A stretch of 24,686 nt of DNA from contig DDRH01000058.1 in assembly GCA_002343075.1 (NCBI GenBank), forward strand, positions 1-24,686. Reading direction: 5' to 3'. Below are positions 1 to 8,164 of this stretch, piece by piece (position 1 is the stretch's first letter; each line of letters begins with the position of its first letter). The notes beneath the pieces were generated by a model that searched no databases, was not told the origin of the DNA, and worked only from the letters and a program-made list of their open reading frames with translations. The translations under genes were made by a program, and so were the position numbers. Source of the DNA: Phycisphaerales bacterium UBA2421. Its GTDB lineage: Bacteria; Planctomycetota; Phycisphaerae; Tepidisphaerales; Tepidisphaeraceae.

Positions 1-502
1 GACAGTCGCTTTGGTCGACCCAACCTATTATTATACTGACCGACCGGTCAAGATATCATGACGGCGGAAGCGCCAAGCTTTTCGCCGTAACTTGACCGAG
101 CATAACAATTTAGTGGATTCTCCGCGAGAATAATCAAACCGGAAAAAACCAACGCGCTGTTTGATATTCAACAGACAGAGCGTGCGCTGAATCGCCGATA
201 GATAGCCGATGCTCGCCCTCTCGATCCGACAGCACGGTTGAGTGAAGCGGGGCCGAGGTGATCTTTTGCGATCCTCAAGACGACGGAGATTCGGTCGCAG
301 GCGACGCGGCGGATTGGGTATGGGATAATTGCTTGTAAGCAGCCGATAGCGGAGAGCCGAAAGAAGATAGCGATTTGGTCGAAGGACCTGGCCGTGCTGG
401 AGCCGGCGGTGCCGTTTCGTTGATCGAATCGGCGCGGCAGGTGAGGATGGGCCAGCCGGATGCGCTGTTGCCTGTGCAACAAGTGGTCTTTGGGCTTTCA
501 CC
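1..502. other. Gene-free left edge, no convincing coding region
   Basis: I see no supportable gene here. The open frames that cross it on the minus strand have arginine-rich, low-conservation-looking translations and run antisense into the AraC-type gene. What can be seen is a TetR-operator-like dyad at 37-50, a hairpin with nine pairs (61-69 with 80-88, one G-T) and a small hairpin ATTCTC-CGC-GAGAAT at 117-131. On the minus strand a TATAAT reads from 35 to 30, so a gene running off the left edge may be promoted from here. The rest is probably the 5' flank of the regulator at 503. Confidence 0.5.
37..50. promoter_or_regulatory. TetR-type operator-like dyad
   Basis: TGACC-GACC-GGTCA forms 5-bp inverted arms around 4 nt, and contains the 8-bp palindrome GACCGGTC. 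TetR-family operators often have this GACC/GGTC look. A minus-strand TATAAT (35 to 30) adjoins it, so the site could control a gene lying off the left edge. No TetR-type regulator is visible in the window, so the assignment is inference. Confidence 0.3.
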
Positions 503-1384
503 ATGCCTCCAACCGCACTCGCCACCATTCTCACTCACATTCAGGCCAATCTCGACGGCGATCTTTCGCTTGAGGCACTCGCTGGCGTTGCGGGGTGTTC
601 GGCGGCGTATTTTGCCCGGCGGTTTGCGCAGATCATGGCGGAGACGCCGAAGCAGTATACGTTGCGCCTGAGGCTGGAGCGTGCGGCGGTGCGGCTGGTA
701 TTGCTGGATGACCGGGTGCTCGACATCGCACTCGATTGCGGGTTTTCCTGTCACGAGACCTTCAGCCGCGCGTTCCGACGGCGGTTTGGGGTGTCGCCTC
801 TTGGGTTTCGTGCCAGCGGGCGACTGCCGGCGGCGCCGAAGAGCCGAAGCAAAACGCTCGGTGTTGAGGTGCCGCAGCGCGTTGAGGTATCGGCAGAGGC
901 GGTGTCGCTGTCCTCTACCGTGGTGCGCACACTTGCGCCGATGTCGCTGGCGTTTGTTCGCCATGTTGGGCCTTACGAGCAGGTGCCGGTTGATTCGTGG
1001 GATGTTGTGCTCGACTGGGCCTTGCGCCGTGGGATTGGACCGCCGTATGTGTTGATGGGGATTGCACATGACGCGCCTGGAATCACCGAGCCGGCAAGGC
1101 TTCGCTTTGACGCGGCCGTGCGCGTACCCTGTGAGTTCACCTCGACGAAGCGGGTGGGGTATCAACGGTTCGGCGGCGGGGTGTTTGCGTTCACGACGCA
1201 CGTTGGCCCGTTCACCGCACTACCCGCAGCTTACGGAGAGATCTTCGCACGGCTTAGGAAAGACAAGACGCTGGAGTGCCTGGGTGTGCCGTGCCTGGAG
1301 TTTTATGGCGTCAACCGCGTCACCAGCGATGTCGCGGTTGTGAACACCGAGATAGCCATTCCCGTCCGGCGGCGGCGCAGGTAG
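503..1384 (+). CDS. AraC-family regulator with GyrI-like ligand domain
   Basis: Predicted cytoplasmic transcription regulator of 293 residues. Residues 1-105 form the AraC double helix-turn-helix: first HTH around LSLEALAGVAGCSAAYFARRF, second around VLDIALDCGFSCHETFSRAF, followed by the family signature FGVSPLGFR. About 35 linker residues follow, then a GyrI-like (SOUL/AraC effector-binding) domain from about 145 to 290, recognisable by FVRHVGPYEQVP near its start and a second VGPF segment. Such proteins usually sense small, often cationic or amphipathic molecules and act on nearby genes, but the ligand is unknown here. The HTH starts almost at the N-terminus, which supports the ATG at 503, although no strong Shine-Dalgarno precedes it. 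It stands alone; the next gene faces it convergently. Confidence 0.9.
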   Translation: MPPTALATILTHIQANLDGDLSLEALAGVAGCSAAYFARRFAQIMAETPKQYTLRLRLERAAVRLVLLDDRVLDIALDCGFSCHETFSRAFRRRFGVSPLGFRASGRLPAAPKSRSKTLGVEVPQRVEVSAEAVSLSSTVVRTLAPMSLAFVRHVGPYEQVPVDSWDVVLDWALRRGIGPPYVLMGIAHDAPGITEPARLRFDAAVRVPCEFTSTKRVGYQRFGGGVFAFTTHVGPFTALPAAYGEIFARLRKDKTLECLGVPCLEFYGVNRVTSDVAVVNTEIAIPVRRRRR

Positions 1385-1447
1385 ATCGGTTTCCGCGATC
1401 CGCGAGGATGATCTGAGATCCGCGACGAGGGTTAGACGCAAACTCCA

Positions 1448-1489
1448 GTAAAGAACAAATCCCCCGCGGCAGCGCTTGCCGCGGAGGAT
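1448..1489 (-). terminator. Intrinsic terminator of the small lipoprotein gene
   Basis: CCGCGGCA (1464-1471) pairs perfectly with TGCCGCGG (1477-1484) around a 5-nt loop. After one mismatch the stem extends by four more pairs (1459-1462 with 1486-1489). Read on the minus strand the stem is followed by the T-rich run TTGTTCTTTACT. It lies about 30 nt beyond the lipoprotein stop. The plus-strand side lacks a T-run, so it probably serves the minus-strand gene. Confidence 0.6.
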
Positions 1490-1519
1490 CTTGATGTTCG
1501 AAACTGCATTCGGAAGCGA

Positions 1520-1825
1520 TTACTTCTTCTTCCAGATGTAGCTCTTGTCCTGAATCGACACTTCGTTGCTGCCAGCGACAGCGACGACCTTGCCGGTTTC
1601 GGCCTTCTTAAAGCCGAGCTGATCGCCCTTTTTCAGGCTGTAAGTGACGACAGGGGTGCTGTCGAATGTGCTGTAAAGCGCGTAATCGCCGTCGGCGGTG
1701 GCCTCTGCGACGATGGCGTCTTTACCTGCGTCGTAACGCTGAACTGTTGTGCCGCTGGTCACCCGCGAGCACCCGACTGCCAGCATGCTACCCAGAGCAA
1801 GCGTGGCGAGAATCCGACTGAACAT
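1520..1825 (-). CDS. Small putative lipoprotein, function unknown
   Basis: A 101-residue predicted lipoprotein. The N-terminus MFSRILATLALGSMLAVGC is a short signal peptide ending in a lipobox-like LAVGC, with Cys19 as the likely lipidated residue. The mature part (about 83 residues) is hydrophilic, has no family signature I recognise, and ends in YIWKKK. The start at 1825 is chosen because AGGAGG sits just upstream on the minus strand; an upstream in-frame ATG at 1888 would bury the signal peptide behind 21 unlikely residues. It is divergent from cdsA, and a terminator-like hairpin follows the stop. Membrane anchoring (inner or outer leaflet side) is inferred from the lipobox only. Confidence 0.8.
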   Translation of the reverse strand: MFSRILATLALGSMLAVGCSRVTSGTTVQRYDAGKDAIVAEATADGDYALYSTFDSTPVVTYSLKKGDQLGFKKAETGKVVAVAGSNEVSIQDKSYIWKKK

Positions 1826-1857
1826 GTATTCCTCCTTTAGGAATTTGAGTTGGAGGA

Positions 1858-1888
1858 AATATAGGCGAAGAGGGGTGGGTTTTGCCAA
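1858..1888 (-). promoter_or_regulatory. Candidate sigma-70-type promoter of the lipoprotein gene
   Basis: On the minus strand TTGGCA (1888 to 1883) is followed after 19 nt by TATATT (1863 to 1858), placing a transcript start near 1851, about 25 nt before the ATG at 1825. The spacer is slightly long. The -35 hexamer coincides with that of the divergent cdsA promoter. Confidence 0.45.
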
Positions 1889-1909
1889 CTTTGCGTGCGC
1901 AGTTATCTT
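1882..1909 (+). promoter_or_regulatory. Candidate sigma-70-type promoter of cdsA
   Basis: TTGCCA (1882-1887), 16 nt, then TATCTT (1904-1909). The predicted transcript start near 1916 lies only a few bases before ATG 1922 and downstream of the alternative GTG at 1895, so the promoter also argues for the shorter CdsA. Confidence 0.4.
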
Positions 1910-1921
1910 GTGAAGGCACGC

Positions 1922-2824
1922 ATGGAGCAGTCTCTAAAAAATCGTCTCACATGGGGCCCGGTCATGCTTGGGCTGCTGTTCGGCCTGCTGGCGCTTGATC
2001 ATTATGTGCAGGTCTGGACGAACTCCGCAGAGCTGAACGCACGCTTGCAGGTGTTCGGCGGGGTGGGTGGAACGGGGTTGCTGGCGCTGCTGGCGATTGT
2101 CATCCCGCTGGCGACTGTGGAGTTGACCTCATTGTTCGCCGCCGAGAATGTCCGGCCGTATCGCATCGTCGCCGGTGGGGGGTCGTTTGCGCTCATGGCG
2201 CACGCGTTCCTGACACAGTTCGAATGGTTCAAGCCGATTGCTGCGTCGGTGTTGGCGTTCATCGTGGTCGGCGTGATGTTAATCAGTGCCCTGCGGCGGG
2301 CGCTCGACCGGGAAAGCCAGGACGCGATCCACCGCATGGCGGGCACACTCCTTGCCACGCTCTACCTCGGCGGACTGGCATGGTTCTTGATTGCGCTGCG
2401 CGTGAAGACCTCTCCCAACTTCACGGGCAGCACGATGGTGATCCTGATGATTCTGCTGGTCGTGAAGTTCACCGACATCGGTGCCTACTTCGGCGGGCGC
2501 GCGATCGGTCGGCGGAAACTCATCCTGTGGCTTAGCCCGGGCAAGACCTGGGAGGGACTTTTCTGCGGATTACTCACCGCTGGCCTGGTGGGAATGGCCT
2601 GCGCGCCTAGGGTGAGCCAACTGACTTGGGACAAGGCGTTCGTCTTCGGCGTAATTATAGGTGGAATAGGTCAACTGGGCGATTTGCTGGAGTCAATGAT
2701 GAAGCGCGATGCCGAGGTGAAAGACTCGAGTAAGCTGATTCCCGGTTTTGGCGGAATCCTGGACGTGACCGATTCGCCACTGCTCGCCGCGCCCTTTGCG
2801 TATGTGGTTTTCAGCCTTTTCTAG
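1922..2824 (+). CDS. cdsA: Phosphatidate cytidylyltransferase (CDP-diglyceride synthase)
   Basis: Integral membrane enzyme making CDP-diacylglycerol from CTP and phosphatidic acid, the branch point of phospholipid synthesis. The 300-residue protein is strongly hydrophobic with about seven or eight predicted membrane spans. The C-terminal third carries the family blocks: KFTDIGAYFGGRAIGRRKL, SPGKTWEG, a GxIGQLGDLLESMMKRD helix, then KDSSKLIPGFGGILDVTDS. The last block corresponds to the CDS signature KRxxxxKDxxxxxPGHGGxxDRxDS but has Phe for His and Val for Arg; the aspartates are kept. I chose ATG 1922 (GAAGG 5 nt upstream, promoter just before it) over the in-frame GTG at 1895. Length fits the family. 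It appears monocistronic. Confidence 0.9.
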   Translation: MEQSLKNRLTWGPVMLGLLFGLLALDHYVQVWTNSAELNARLQVFGGVGGTGLLALLAIVIPLATVELTSLFAAENVRPYRIVAGGGSFALMAHAFLTQFEWFKPIAASVLAFIVVGVMLISALRRALDRESQDAIHRMAGTLLATLYLGGLAWFLIALRVKTSPNFTGSTMVILMILLVVKFTDIGAYFGGRAIGRRKLILWLSPGKTWEGLFCGLLTAGLVGMACAPRVSQLTWDKAFVFGVIIGGIGQLGDLLESMMKRDAEVKDSSKLIPGFGGILDVTDSPLLAAPFAYVVFSLF

Positions 2825-2977
2825 GCTCTTGGTACGCGTTTTACGGTAAGCCGCGCTTTTCCGAAATCATGATCCCCGTTGCGGCCTGAAATCGCCCTTG
2901 TCATTTACTTGCAGGATGCGCTTCGGGCGTACGCAGTGCATTTGCGAGCAAACGTGGGGGTTAATTGGAGGTCGGGT

Positions 2978-5900
2978 ATGCAATCCACGCGTGGTTTTTC
3001 TCGTCGTTCAACACGCACCAACTCAATCTTGGCAGCGGCGGTGACAGGGTTTTCGATTCTGGGCCTCGCGCCAAAGGCCGATGCGATCAACATTGTCCTA
3101 ACCTACGACGCTGCTGGTTCTGTCGAGCCGGCCGGCGATCCTGTTGGCGCCTCGCTGACTGCGATCATGCAACACATCGAGTCATTCTACGAAGACGTTT
3201 TTGAAGACACTCATACCCTGAATATCACCTATCGCTACGGCGCACAGGCAGGCGGCACACTTGCCGCGCACACGCTCAACACACAAGGTGGCGTGCCGCA
3301 CCGCGAAACCGCTGGCACGATCGTCTTCAGCAATACGGTCAATTGGTTCTGGGATGCGACTCCTGCAGATAACTCCGAATACAACATGGCCCAGACGCTC
3401 TGGCGCGATCTTTCTGCTGCTCAGCGGAATGATCTTTACAACAATGACAATCTTCTGAATGTCCCGGCGACCTTTGAGGCCGGCTTCACAGGCACTGGAA
3501 ACGGATCTAATGCGAACACGTCAGGGCGTACCGACATGGTTAGCGTGGCGTTTCACGAAGTCGGTCATGCGCTGGGGATGTCGGCGGCGAACACTGAGAC
3601 CGACGCTGAGACGCTCGGAGACAATGATTACGACTTTCACCCGGCAAACGTGTTCGGTATTGCCCTCGCTGCTGAGATCGCGGACGGCGCGAATAATGCT
3701 CACCTCGACGGAAGCGGTCCGGCCCTTATGAATCCAAGCATTGGAACCAACGTGCGTCGGCTGCCCAGTCACACCGACCTGTTCAGCATGGCGCAGGTTC
3801 ACGAGTACCTTCAGTTGGACGTCCCGCGGCGCGAGTTTTACGGCGGTAGCAACTGGAACACCACCGGAAACTGGAGCGGGAACGAAGACCCGGGAATTTT
3901 TGATGAAGCATTTGTCAGAGGGTCTGGTCCCAATGGTGAAATCCGCACTGCCGGGCTGAGCGCGTCAGGGTTTGCTGACACACTGCATGTGCTGGAAGGT
4001 TCCAATGTAAGGACGAACGCGTTTTCGCTGACAATCGCATCCACGCTCAATCTCGACGGCATTGACACAGACATGTTCGTCGATGCCGGCGGCACGCTTT
4101 CCGCTAGCGGAGCGACCATCAATATCAACAACGATGCCGAGCTAAGCATGCTCGGCGGGGTCGTCAGCAGTGTGGGTACGATCAATAACAACGCCGAAAT
4201 CATCGGACAGGGCACGATTAATGTCTCTGGACGGCTTAACAACTCCGGCAGCATCAACGTATCCGGAGGCACACTGGTAATCACCGCGACCGGTGCTGGT
4301 CAGCTCAACCTTGACGGGAATGGGACCTCACCGTTGTTCGTTGAACCTGGCCGCGTCTTCGTCACCGCCGCAGACACAGATCTTGTCGTGAACGGCCCGC
4401 TCAGTGATGCCTTTAACGGCATCATGACCATCGGCAGTTCCAACAGCGTAACCATGAACACCGCTTGGACTCTTGGCGGGTCGGGAAGTGCTGGGACGAT
4501 CATTTTTCTCGGATCGGATGGGGTCCTCAACCTCAACGGCGGCACAACGAGCCTCACCGCGGCTGTGCTTACCGGTGCGACGGTCACCGTCGCCGGCGAT
4601 ATTAATGTCGGTGCAGCTAACTATGGGTTGATAAACGCCCCAATCATTTTCGAGAACACGCCTGGGGGCGGGGCTGAAGTGCTTGTCAATGGCACACTCG
4701 AACTTTCCAACACGGCGGTCTATCGAGGTGGGAGTCATACAGGCAGTGGTCGTCTCATCTGGGATGGCAACGTCACCGTCGAAGGCGATACGACCATCGA
4801 CGTCGCCTCGCTCGACTTGGATGGATTTGTGCCACTCGCGACTTTGCAGGTGAACAACAATGTGTCCCTGACGGTCAATTCGGCAATCACCGACGCGCCA
4901 AGCGGCACTATTAATCTTCTCGGCAGTTTGCTCGTCAATGGGGGCAACTGGACCAACGATACCGGCACGATCATTCTTAGTACCGGGACAATTGGCGGAT
5001 CGTCGTCGTTCACTAACCTTGCAACGCTCAACGTACTCGGAGGCGATTCTCAGATTACGACCGTGTCCTCGTTTGGCACAAGTAGCAACAACACCATCGC
5101 AGGAGTCCTTCACCTGGCTGGTAATGCAACGATCGCCGGCGGAACATGGAGTGGAGCCGGAATCCTTTCGCTTGATGATCAGACGACAACTTTCACGGGG
5201 AACACCCTGCTGAACGTTGACCTTGACATGGACGGACTTATCAATGGCACCGGAACTGTCATCATCAACTCGGGCGTGGCGGTGACTGCCAACGCCGGCA
5301 TCACGGATATCTTCAATGCAACGCTTAGGGCTAATAGCGGGTCGTTGATCGTCAATTCCGCGCCCTGGAGCAACAGCGGTACGGTCAACCTCGTTGGCAC
5401 CACGGCGGGTGTTGCGGCGGCAATCTCCGGCCAGGCGTTTACGAATAATGCGACCGGGCGTATCAATATCTCAGGGGGCACAAATAACCCGGGATTCAGC
5501 GACGGGAGTGGCGATGGCGGCAGCAACGGCGCCGGACCGGAAGGCGGCGTCGGTGGGGGACGCATCGCTTCCGCGTCGTTCACCAATAACGGAACTATCA
5601 CGGTCGCTGCCAATTCTTTCGGCGCGATCGCGGGAAACATCACGATGAACGCGTCGGGCAATGTAAGCATCGCGGCAGGTGGTGAACTCAGTCTGCAGGG
5701 ATCAACCACCTACAACGGCGGGACATACACCGGCCCCGGCACGCTTACGCAAGACACCGGCGCGATGGTTGTCGCAGCCAACACCACCATCGGCGTCGCA
5801 ACCTACGACTGGGACGGCGGGGATGTCGGGGGCTTCAGCACCACGACTGTCAATTCCGGCGTCACATTCACGATTAACTCCAACGTCATCGAGGATGATC

Positions 5901-6991
5901 CCAGCGCATACGAAAGCACGGTGACCATCAACAGCGGCACGCTTGCGGTCAACACGCTCGCTGCGTGGCCGCTCGCGGGAACACTCAATCTTGTTGATAC
6001 GGGCCCGGGCGATTCCGTCCTGGCAGGCCAGCCGGTGCAGTTGGTTACCGGCGGGCAGATCAACGTCACTTCAGGCGCGCAGCTGCCCGCGGGCATCAGC
6101 GTCAACAATGGCGTGTTAAACACTATCAGCTCCGTGGCAGTGGTTAGCGGGCCATACACCAGTGCCGCGAGTGGTGCACTCACAAAAACTGGCGCGGCGC
6201 AGGTGAATTTCAACGGACCACAGTCGCACGGCCCGGGATCATCACTCACGATTCTCGGCGGCACGGTCGTCATGAACTCCGACGCTGGTGCCGGCGGACA
6301 GAATCTCACCGTGACGCACGGCGGCACGTCATTCTTCATGGGTACCACGCAGCATCTGGCGAGGCTCATCCTCAACCCCGGATCGACCGCAACCCTGGCT
6401 GGTGCGGGGAACGACAACGTGCTCGATACCAACGTGCTCACGATCGCCGGCGGTGCCGTGCCGACAGCCACACTCAACATCACCGATGAAAACATGATTG
6501 TGGACTACTCCGGCGTATCGCCGTTTGCGACTATTCGTGCCCAGATCATTGCAGGTTACAACGGGGGCGCATGGAACGGCCTGGGCATTCGCAGTTCAAA
6601 TGCGGCATTCAATCTGAGCTTTGGAGTGGGTTACGCAGAAGCAACGCAACTCGGATCGCCGGCTAGTTTCTTTGGCGAATCGATCGATACAACCTCGGTT
6701 CTGGTGGCCTATACACTTTACGGCGATGCTGATTTGAATCGGATGGTCAACTTGGATGACTTCACCCGGCTCGCTGCCAACTTCGGGCTGGCATCCACAT
6801 GGGCCACCGGAGATTTCACTTACGACGGCGTGACAAACCTGAATGATTTCACCGCGCTGGCGGCGAACTTTGGGCTGGTCTTGCCAGCCGAGCTTTCTCG
6901 ATCCGCGGTGCCGGAGCCTTCGTCGTTGCTGGTGTTTGCGGCCCCGGCGATGCTCGCCGTCCGCCGCCGACGCAAGACGCACTCTGCCTAG
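2978..6991 (+). CDS. Exported metalloprotease-like beta-repeat protein with dockerin-like pair and PEP-CTERM tail
   Basis: Predicted secreted, cell-surface-sorted protein of 1337 residues. The start is the ATG at 2978, preceded by GGAGG with 6-nt spacing; the frame is open further upstream but lacks such a site. Residues 1-36 form a signal peptide (Arg-rich start, hydrophobic core, cleavage after ADA). Residues about 37-290 look like a metzincin-type zinc protease: HEVGHALGM at 193-201 and a Met-turn-like LMNPS near 251. From about 290 to 1230 follows Asn/Thr/Gly-rich beta-strand repeat sequence, with a Gly/Ser-rich patch near 832-864. Residues about 1245-1300 hold two dockerin-like calcium loops (GDADLN..., GDFTYDG...), each followed by DFTxLAANFG. 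VPEPSS near 1310, a short hydrophobic helix and RRRRK form the PEP-CTERM sorting signal. Protease activity is inferred; no third zinc ligand is evident. Confidence 0.85.
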   Translation: MQSTRGFSRRSTRTNSILAAAVTGFSILGLAPKADAINIVLTYDAAGSVEPAGDPVGASLTAIMQHIESFYEDVFEDTHTLNITYRYGAQAGGTLAAHTLNTQGGVPHRETAGTIVFSNTVNWFWDATPADNSEYNMAQTLWRDLSAAQRNDLYNNDNLLNVPATFEAGFTGTGNGSNANTSGRTDMVSVAFHEVGHALGMSAANTETDAETLGDNDYDFHPANVFGIALAAEIADGANNAHLDGSGPALMNPSIGTNVRRLPSHTDLFSMAQVHEYLQLDVPRREFYGGSNWNTTGNWSGNEDPGIFDEAFVRGSGPNGEIRTAGLSASGFADTLHVLEGSNVRTNAFSLTIASTLNLDGIDTDMFVDAGGTLSASGATININNDAELSMLGGVVSSVGTINNNAEIIGQGTINVSGRLNNSGSINVSGGTLVITATGAGQLNLDGNGTSPLFVEPGRVFVTAADTDLVVNGPLSDAFNGIMTIGSSNSVTMNTAWTLGGSGSAGTIIFLGSDGVLNLNGGTTSLTAAVLTGATVTVAGDINVGAANYGLINAPIIFENTPGGGAEVLVNGTLELSNTAVYRGGSHTGSGRLIWDGNVTVEGDTTIDVASLDLDGFVPLATLQVNNNVSLTVNSAITDAPSGTINLLGSLLVNGGNWTNDTGTIILSTGTIGGSSSFTNLATLNVLGGDSQITTVSSFGTSSNNTIAGVLHLAGNATIAGGTWSGAGILSLDDQTTTFTGNTLLNVDLDMDGLINGTGTVIINSGVAVTANAGITDIFNATLRANSGSLIVNSAPWSNSGTVNLVGTTAGVAAAISGQAFTNNATGRINISGGTNNPGFSDGSGDGGSNGAGPEGGVGGGRIASASFTNNGTITVAANSFGAIAGNITMNASGNVSIAAGGELSLQGSTTYNGGTYTGPGTLTQDTGAMVVAANTTIGVATYDWDGGDVGGFSTTTVNSGVTFTINSNVIEDDPSAYESTVTINSGTLAVNTLAAWPLAGTLNLVDTGPGDSVLAGQPVQLVTGGQINVTSGAQLPAGISVNNGVLNTISSVAVVSGPYTSAASGALTKTGAAQVNFNGPQSHGPGSSLTILGGTVVMNSDAGAGGQNLTVTHGGTSFFMGTTQHLARLILNPGSTATLAGAGNDNVLDTNVLTIAGGAVPTATLNITDENMIVDYSGVSPFATIRAQIIAGYNGGAWNGLGIRSSNAAFNLSFGVGYAEATQLGSPASFFGESIDTTSVLVAYTLYGDADLNRMVNLDDFTRLAANFGLASTWATGDFTYDGVTNLNDFTALAANFGLVLPAELSRSAVPEPSSLLVFAAPAMLAVRRRRKTHSA

Positions 6992-7026
6992 AGCCGGGCG
7001 CGCTTGTTATCGCTACTTTTCTTGGA

Positions 7027-7060
7027 GAAATCGCCGTTGATTCACATCAACGGCGATTTC
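7027..7060 (+). terminator. Perfect 15-bp hairpin downstream of the PEP-CTERM gene
   Basis: GAAATCGCCGTTGAT (7027-7041), loop TCAC, and ATCAACGGCGATTTC (7046-7060) pair without mismatch. It lies 35 nt after the preceding stop and 16 nt before the next ATG. The trailing sequence GTTACAC is not a T-run, so termination is plausible but unproven. The loop overlaps the candidate -35 of the next promoter. Confidence 0.55.
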
Positions 7061-7068
7061 GTTACACT
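7041..7068 (+). promoter_or_regulatory. Candidate promoter of leuB, leaderless geometry
   Basis: TTCACA (7041-7046), 16 nt, TACACT (7063-7068), then 8 nt to the ATG at 7077. There is no Shine-Dalgarno between -10 and ATG, so the mRNA probably starts at or next to the start codon. The -35 lies in the loop and stem of the preceding hairpin. Confidence 0.5.
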
Positions 7069-7076
7069 GCGACTCC

Positions 7077-8132
7077 ATGAAGATAGCTGTAATGCCGGGC
7101 GATTATGTTGGCAAGGAAGTGGTCGCCGAGGGTCTGAAGCTCCTCGCCGCCGCCGCTTCCAAATTTGGCTTCCGATACGACACGACGCACTACCCCTTTG
7201 GTGCTGAGCATTACCTTGAAACGAAGGTTACGCTGCCCGATTCCGCTCTGAAGGAACTGGGTGCACATGACGCGATTCTGTTCGGTGCCGTCGGCGCCGA
7301 CCCCCGCGGCAATGCCCTGATCCCGCAGGGGCTGATCGAGACCGACATTCTGCTCAAGATGCGCTTTGAGCTGGATCAGTACATCAACCTGCGCCCCACG
7401 CGCCTGATGCCCGGTGTGCCGACGCCAATCAAGAGCTCGCAGATTGACATGGTTATCGTGCGGGAGAATACCGAGGGGCTTTACTGCCAGAACGGCGGAT
7501 TTCTCTACAAGGGTACAGCGAACGAGGTGGCCAACCAGATCGAGGTGACCACGCGCCACGGCGTTGAGCGAGCCATTCGTTACGCGTTTGAGTATGCGAA
7601 GCAGTTTGGCCGCAAGAAGGTCACTCTGGTCGCTAAAACCAACGTGTTACGCTATGCACACAATCTCTGGATGCGCGCCTTTGAAGAAATCAAGGCCGAT
7701 TACGCCGGGATCGAGACGGGTTATGACCATGTCGATGCGTGCACGATGTATATGATCACGCAGCCGCAGCGGTACGATGTGATTGTTACCACGAATATGT
7801 TTGGAGATATCATCACTGATTTGGGTGCCGCAATTCAAGGCGGCATGGGGATGGCGGCGAGCGGCAACATCAATCCGTCGCGGCAGGCAGCGAGCATGTT
7901 TGAACCCGTTCACGGCAGCGCGCCCGACATTGCGGGGAAGAACTTTGCCAATCCGATCGCGACGTTCCTATCCATTTCGATGATGCTCGACTTTCTTAAG
8001 CAATCCGACGCTGCAAGGGCAATTGATGCGGCTTGCCGGGCTGTCATGGCTGAGCCAGAGAATCACACCCGCGACCTCGGCGGCACGGCAACGACTACTC
8101 AGCTGACTGATGCAGTGATAGCCAGAATCTAG
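7077..8132 (+). CDS. leuB: 3-isopropylmalate dehydrogenase-type NAD-dependent dehydrogenase
   Basis: Cytoplasmic beta-decarboxylating dehydrogenase of 351 residues, probably oxidising 3-isopropylmalate to 2-oxoisocaproate in leucine synthesis. Family motifs in order: MPGDYVGKEVV at the N-terminus, LLKMRFELDQYINLRP with the substrate-binding arginines, VIVRENTEGLY, KTNVLRYAHNLW with the catalytic Lys, VTTNMFGDIITDLGAA with the metal-binding Asp residues, and FEPVHGSAPDIAGKNFANPIA for the cofactor. The ENTEGLY and PVHGSAPD forms fit LeuB and its close relatives; tartrate or homoisocitrate dehydrogenases remain possible because no other leucine genes are adjacent. The overall style resembles the actinobacterial-type LeuB. 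The ATG at 7077 follows a -10 box by 8 nt with no Shine-Dalgarno. The OYE gene starts 32 nt downstream, with its own -10. Confidence 0.8.
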   Translation: MKIAVMPGDYVGKEVVAEGLKLLAAAASKFGFRYDTTHYPFGAEHYLETKVTLPDSALKELGAHDAILFGAVGADPRGNALIPQGLIETDILLKMRFELDQYINLRPTRLMPGVPTPIKSSQIDMVIVRENTEGLYCQNGGFLYKGTANEVANQIEVTTRHGVERAIRYAFEYAKQFGRKKVTLVAKTNVLRYAHNLWMRAFEEIKADYAGIETGYDHVDACTMYMITQPQRYDVIVTTNMFGDIITDLGAAIQGGMGMAASGNINPSRQAASMFEPVHGSAPDIAGKNFANPIATFLSISMMLDFLKQSDAARAIDAACRAVMAEPENHTRDLGGTATTTQLTDAVIARI

Positions 8133-8151
8133 CGAGGCCCGTCGGCGCGCC

Positions 8152-8157
8152 TACAAT
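8152..8157 (+). promoter_or_regulatory. -10 box of the OYE gene, leaderless geometry
   Basis: TACAAT ends 7 nt before the ATG at 8165, the same spacing as at trxB and the MoxR-like gene. It overlaps the alternative ATG at 8156, which would then lie inside the -10 box. No good -35 is visible. Confidence 0.45.
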
Positions 8158-8164
8158 GTTCGCG

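Noticed and set aside
31..534. Minus-strand 167-codon frame
   Set aside because: Arginine/proline-rich translation without motifs, no ribosome site, and it runs antisense into the AraC-type gene start.
275..1201. Long minus-strand frame opposite the AraC-type gene
   Set aside because: High-GC shadow of a gene with clear HTH and GyrI-like motifs on the plus strand.
4328..6495. Several minus-strand frames of 100-260 codons inside the large PEP-CTERM gene
   Set aside because: Their composition mirrors the repeat-rich sense strand, and none has a start site or motif.
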